Source of the DNA: CAZBBC01 sp964489835
Lineage (GTDB): Bacteria; Calditrichota; Calditrichia; JAJRVZ01
Direction of reading: 5' to 3'
DNA: 7,954 nucleotides
Assembly (NCBI GenBank): GCA_964489835.1
Contig: CAZBBC010000188.1
Location: 1 to 7,954 of the forward strand
Below the pieces are notes generated by a model, which saw nothing but the letters and a program-made list of their open reading frames with translations, was not told where the DNA came from and did no database searches. A program made the translations under genes and the position numbers. Below, piece by piece: positions 5,209 to 7,954 of this stretch. Numbering within the stretch: the stretch's first letter is position 1; every line of letters starts with the position of its first letter.

Positions 5209-6552
5209 TTATAAATTAACCGGGTTAAATGAAAAATTAGTTCTACGGCCAATGCAGAAATAATCAATACCTGTTTTTAACACCCGCTTCGGTTCATATA
5301 AATTTCTTCCGTCAAATATAACAGGATGATTTAAGGTTTCTTTTATCAATAAAAAATCCGGTTCTCTAAATTCATTCCACTCAGTCATTATTACCAGACC
5401 ATCAGCTTTTTCCAGACATTCGTAGCGTTTTTTATAAAGAAGAAGTTTATCACCAATCCAATTTTTAAAAATTCCTTCGGCTTCGTCCATCGCTTCAGGA
5501 TCATGTGCCTGGACTCTGACACCTTCATTTACCAATGCTTTAATCATATCAATTGCCGGCGCTTCCCGCATATCATCTGTTCGTGGTTTAAAGGAAAGTC
5601 CCCACATGGCAATCACTTTTCCGGTCAAATCATTGTTAAAATAGGTTTTAATTTTTTCCATTAATACAGTTTTTTGACGGTTATTAACCGATTCAACCGC
5701 TTCCAGGACACTCAGCCGGAAGTCATTTTCGGTGGCCGTCTTAATGATCGCTTTCACATCTTTAGGGAAACAGGAACCCCCGTATCCGACACCGGGGAAT
5801 ATAAAATAGGGTCCGATACGACTATCGGCTCCGATCCCTTTTCGAACCATATGAATATCGGCTCCCACTTTTTCACACATATTAGCCATTTCGTTAATAA
5901 AAGAGATCTTTGTTGCCAGCATGGCATTGGCGGCATATTTGGTCAATTCGGCACTGCGCTCATCCATTAAAATAATTGGTTTGCCTGTGCGTACAAAGGG
6001 AAGATAAAGATCCCTGATGATTTCCCTGGATTGAGGATCAGAACTTCCAATAATCACCCGGTCCGGTTTCATGAAATCATCGATCGCTGCGCCTTCCTTT
6101 AAAAATTCCGGGTTGGAAACGACGGTAAATTCATGTTTTGCGTATTTCTCGATTTCAGCATGTAACCTTTCTGTTGCCCCAATCGGGACCGTACTTTTAT
6201 TGACGATAATTTTACTCTCATTCATCGCCTGACCGATCGTTTTTGCCACATTCAGCACATGCCGCAAATCAGCCGATCCGTCTTCATCTGGTGGTGTTCC
6301 AACAGCAATAAATAATATTTTGGACTTCTGCACCGCTGCATTTAAGTCGGTAGTAAAAAATAACCTTTCTTCTCTAACATTTCGATGAACGATATCGGTA
6401 AGACCGGGCTCGTAAATGGGGATTTTCCCCTGGGTGAGCATCTCAATTTTATTTTCATCAACATCCGCACAAATCACCTCATTACCCACATCAGCAAAGC
6501 AGCTTCCGGCCACAAGACCTACATATCCACTACCAAAAACAGATAATTTCAT
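5209..6552 (-). CDS. ugd: UDP-glucose 6-dehydrogenase
   Basis: This enzyme oxidises UDP-glucose to UDP-glucuronate with two NAD+, a precursor for acidic capsule and exopolysaccharide. The 447-residue protein has GSGYVG (7-12) in the N-terminal Rossmann fold, VGTPPDEDGSADL (84-96), KSTVPIG (119-125), NPEFLKEG (147-154), TKYAANAMLATKISFINE (204-221) and the catalytic Cys261 in YGGSCFPKD, with K264 and D265. GLSFKPRTDDMREAP (318-332) marks the UDP-binding C-terminal domain. Length is normal, and all key residues are present. ATG is preceded by GGAAG (6563-6559) with 6 nt spacing. It differs clearly from the WbpA-type dehydrogenase downstream (GGSCFPKD against GGHCIPID), so the two are not a recent duplication. 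A repeat-rich spacer separates it from the kinase gene, and a compound hairpin follows it. Confidence 0.95.
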   Translation of the reverse strand: MKLSVFGSGYVGLVAGSCFADVGNEVICADVDENKIEMLTQGKIPIYEPGLTDIVHRNVREERLFFTTDLNAAVQKSKILFIAVGTPPDEDGSADLRHVLNVAKTIGQAMNESKIIVNKSTVPIGATERLHAEIEKYAKHEFTVVSNPEFLKEGAAIDDFMKPDRVIIGSSDPQSREIIRDLYLPFVRTGKPIILMDERSAELTKYAANAMLATKISFINEMANMCEKVGADIHMVRKGIGADSRIGPYFIFPGVGYGGSCFPKDVKAIIKTATENDFRLSVLEAVESVNNRQKTVLMEKIKTYFNNDLTGKVIAMWGLSFKPRTDDMREAPAIDMIKALVNEGVRVQAHDPEAMDEAEGIFKNWIGDKLLLYKKRYECLEKADGLVIMTEWNEFREPDFLLIKETLNHPVIFDGRNLYEPKRVLKTGIDYFCIGRRTNFSFNPVNL

Positions 6553-6571
6553 ATTATTCTTCCAATGTTAG

Positions 6572-6598
6572 TTTATAATGAAAACTACTAATTGTAAA
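6572..6598 (-). promoter_or_regulatory. Candidate promoter for ugd
   Basis: On the minus strand TTTACA (6598-6593) precedes TATAAA (6577-6572) with a 15-bp spacer, short of the usual 16-18. The -10-like box lies about 20 bp before the ATG, giving a short leader with the GGAAG ribosome site. It is the most AT-rich part of this spacer. The assignment is tentative, since the sigma-factor preferences of this organism are unknown. Confidence 0.3.
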
Positions 6599-6682
6599 TC
6601 CCTACGGGGAAATTCCAAGTTCTCCCGATAAATGATGTCGTCCTCCGGACGACTTACCGGGACTAAATCATCCATGATTTAG
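6599..6682. repeat. Palindromic repeats upstream of ugd
   Basis: Stem A: CTAAATCA (6663-6670), loop TCCA, TGATTTAG (6675-6682). Stem B: GTCGTCC (6637-6643), loop TCC, GGACGAC (6647-6653), enclosed by CCCGATAA (6624-6631) and TTACCGGG (6654-6661), which pair with one mismatch. CCCTACGGGG at 6600-6609 echoes the hairpins at 2350-2362 and 2420-2433. No coding potential is seen. Confidence 0.65.
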
Positions 6683-6804
6683 CCAGTTCCTAATTCCCAA
6701 CTAGATACTTATACCCTATACCTTATTCCCTTATACCCTATACCTTATTCCCTATACCTTATACCTTATACCCTTATTCCCTATACCTTATACCCTTACC
6801 CATA
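6683..6804 (-). repeat. Shared box plus long heptad tract
   Basis: The 24-bp box at 6683-6706 is identical to 2463-2486. It is followed to about 6800 by degenerate seven-base words on the plus strand, mainly TTATACC, CTATACC and TTATTCC, with occasional 8-base steps where a C is inserted. About 13 words are present, against three to four in the copy at 2487-2510, so the tract length is variable. It resembles in style the heptanucleotide short tandem repeats described between genes in cyanobacteria; no relationship is claimed. Confidence 0.8.
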
Positions 6805-6828
6805 AGACGCATGCAATGCGCCTCTACA
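6805..6828 (-). repeat. Stop-codon-associated palindrome, copy at the kinase 3' end
   Basis: Arms AGACGCAT (6805-6812) and ATGCGCCT (6816-6823) with loop GCA, then the flank CTACA. The single A/C mismatch becomes a G-U pair in RNA made from the minus strand, so the stem survives in the kinase transcript. The flank ends 4 bp from the stop codon TAG (6835-6833). One arm matches the 2511-2790 copies and the other the copy at 163-182. Confidence 0.85.
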
Positions 6829-6832
6829 TGCC

Positions 6833-7954
6833 CTACGCCATTCGCTTGCGTCTGGCCCGTTTTTCCTTTTTGGAACGCCCGCCATAATAATAGTGATAGT
6901 AAGAATAGTAATAATGAGAGCCGTAGCCACTGCTGATATCCACATTGTTTAACAGAGCACCGACGACCCGGGCATTGACATTTTCCAGCAAGGATTTTGC
7001 CCGTATAACCGCTTCACGATCGGTTGTTCCTGCGGATATCACCAGAATAGCCCCGTCCACCTTACTACACAGGATCGCGGCATCGGTGACGGCAATCACC
7101 GGCGGACTATCAAAGAGAATGACATCGAAATCCGCCTTCAGCCGTTTGAGAAAATTTTCCATCGCTGTCGATCCCAACAACTCGGATGGATTGGGAGGAA
7201 GAATACCACTGGGAACGATGAACAGATTATCCAGAAGGGATTTTCTGAGCACTTTTTCATAGGGTACATTATCCAGAAGATAATTGGTCAGGCCATTATC
7301 TTTAATCAGTCCAAAAATAGAATGGATAACCGGTCGTCTCAGATCCGAGTCAACCAGGACGACCCGTGATCCCAGCTGGGCCAGAGTAATCGCCAGATTG
7401 GCAACCGTGGTAGATTTACCCTCTTTTGGTCCGGCACTGGTGACCAGAATCGTTTTCATCGGATTATCTACCCGGGTAAAGGCAAGGTTTGTGCGCAGGG
7501 TGCGGTAGGCTTCGGAAATGGGTGATTTGGGATCGAAATGGGTGATCAGACGCGATTCAATTTCCTGTCCTTCGTCTTCCCATTGCGCTTTTCTCTTTTT
7601 ATCGACCGCCTCTTCCTCGATTTTTGGGATCAACCCTAACAGGTTGAATCCGAGCTTTTCTACTTCGTCAACCGTTTTGATGGTGTTATCAAAATACTCT
7701 TTAACAAAGACAATACCCAATCCGAGGCCCAGACCGATCAACATACCAAGCATTATATTCAGTTTTTTATTAGGACTGACCGGACTGATCGGTTCAATGG
7801 CCACATCCAGCGCTGTGATATTACCGGATTTCCCGGCCTGGGTAATTTTTGTTTCTTCCAGTTTGGAAAGCATCATTGTATAGGTTTCTTCATGGACCTT
7901 TTGTTGACGTTTTAAACGGGCCAATTCCAGTGTCTTCGCCGGTAAATTGCCCAT
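6833..7954 (-). CDS. Wzc-type chain-length regulator / BY-kinase, 3' part
   Basis: The fragment (373 residues visible) is the C-terminal half of a polysaccharide co-polymerase fused to a bacterial tyrosine kinase; its 5' part lies outside the window. The ATG at 7954-7952 is almost certainly an internal methionine, since whole proteins usually exceed 700 residues. In order: the end of the periplasmic GNVR-type region (about 5-60), the proline-rich PISPVSP (55-61), a membrane helix (about 65-84), the BY-kinase motif EAYRTLR (148-154, EX2RX2R), Walker A GPKEGKST (175-182), Walker A' VLVDSDLRRP (199-208), Walker B VILFDSPP (278-285), and a C-terminal cluster of nine tyrosines (344-357) for autophosphorylation. 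A strongly basic tail, RSKKEKRARRKR, follows the cluster. It would sit in the inner membrane and control polymer length and export by cycling phosphorylation, normally with a Wza-type outer-membrane channel. The stop TAG is followed closely by the palindrome. Confidence 0.93.
   Translation of the reverse strand: MGNLPAKTLELARLKRQQKVHEETYTMMLSKLEETKITQAGKSGNITALDVAIEPISPVSPNKKLNIMLGMLIGLGLGLGIVFVKEYFDNTIKTVDEVEKLGFNLLGLIPKIEEEAVDKKRKAQWEDEGQEIESRLITHFDPKSPISEAYRTLRTNLAFTRVDNPMKTILVTSAGPKEGKSTTVANLAITLAQLGSRVVLVDSDLRRPVIHSIFGLIKDNGLTNYLLDNVPYEKVLRKSLLDNLFIVPSGILPPNPSELLGSTAMENFLKRLKADFDVILFDSPPVIAVTDAAILCSKVDGAILVISAGTTDREAVIRAKSLLENVNARVVGALLNNVDISSGYGSHYYYSYYHYYYGGRSKKEKRARRKRMA

Noticed and set aside
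5067..5267. Minus-strand 66-residue open frame after ugd
   Set aside because: It overlaps the end of ugd and encodes the compound hairpin, giving a proline- and glycine-rich product with no domain or ribosome site.

Overview
The window reads as part of an exopolysaccharide or capsule locus of a Gram-negative bacterium. All six supported genes lie on the minus strand, so transcription runs from high to low coordinates. Base composition is moderate. The gene families, together with many short palindromes and period-7 repeats between genes, resemble uncultured FCB-type bacteria (Calditrichota, Marinimicrobia or KSB1-like). That placement is an impression and not a demonstrated assignment. A run of exactly 100 N marks this as a scaffolded assembly.

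Layout in transcription order. (1) 7954-6833: the 3' part of a Wzc/BY-kinase-type chain-length and tyrosine kinase protein, cut by the window edge. (2) A repeat-filled spacer. (3) 6552-5209: UDP-glucose 6-dehydrogenase (ugd). (4) A spacer with a large compound hairpin. (5) 4984-3674: a WbpA-type UDP-N-acetylglucosamine 6-dehydrogenase. (6) 3653-2793: a TrpH/YciV-type PHP phosphoesterase, 20 bp behind it. (7) A 640 bp spacer with several repeat families and the assembly gap. (8) 2152-1559: adenylylsulfate kinase (cysC). (9) 1562-183: a cytoplasmic AlkP-superfamily phosphodiesterase/phosphomutase-like protein, overlapping cysC by 4 bp (GTGA). (10) The left edge, with another palindrome and the start of another period-7 tract.

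How the genes may work together. The two dehydrogenases would supply UDP-glucuronate and UDP-N-acetylglucosaminuronate. The BY-kinase would control polymer length and export. CysC would make PAPS, the sulfate donor. The PHP protein belongs to a family with members that dephosphorylate 3',5'-bisphosphonucleotides such as pAp, the by-product of PAPS-dependent sulfation. A sulfated acidic polysaccharide is therefore a reasonable hypothesis, but no sulfotransferase, glycosyltransferase, polymerase or flippase is in this window.

The least ordinary part is between the genes. One short palindrome lies immediately downstream of the stop codons of three genes, always in the same orientation, and in one case its flank supplies the stop codon. 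In two spacers it is followed in the same order by a heptad-periodic tract, a shared box of about 24 bp and CCCC-TAC-GGGG hairpins. No new protein system is apparent.
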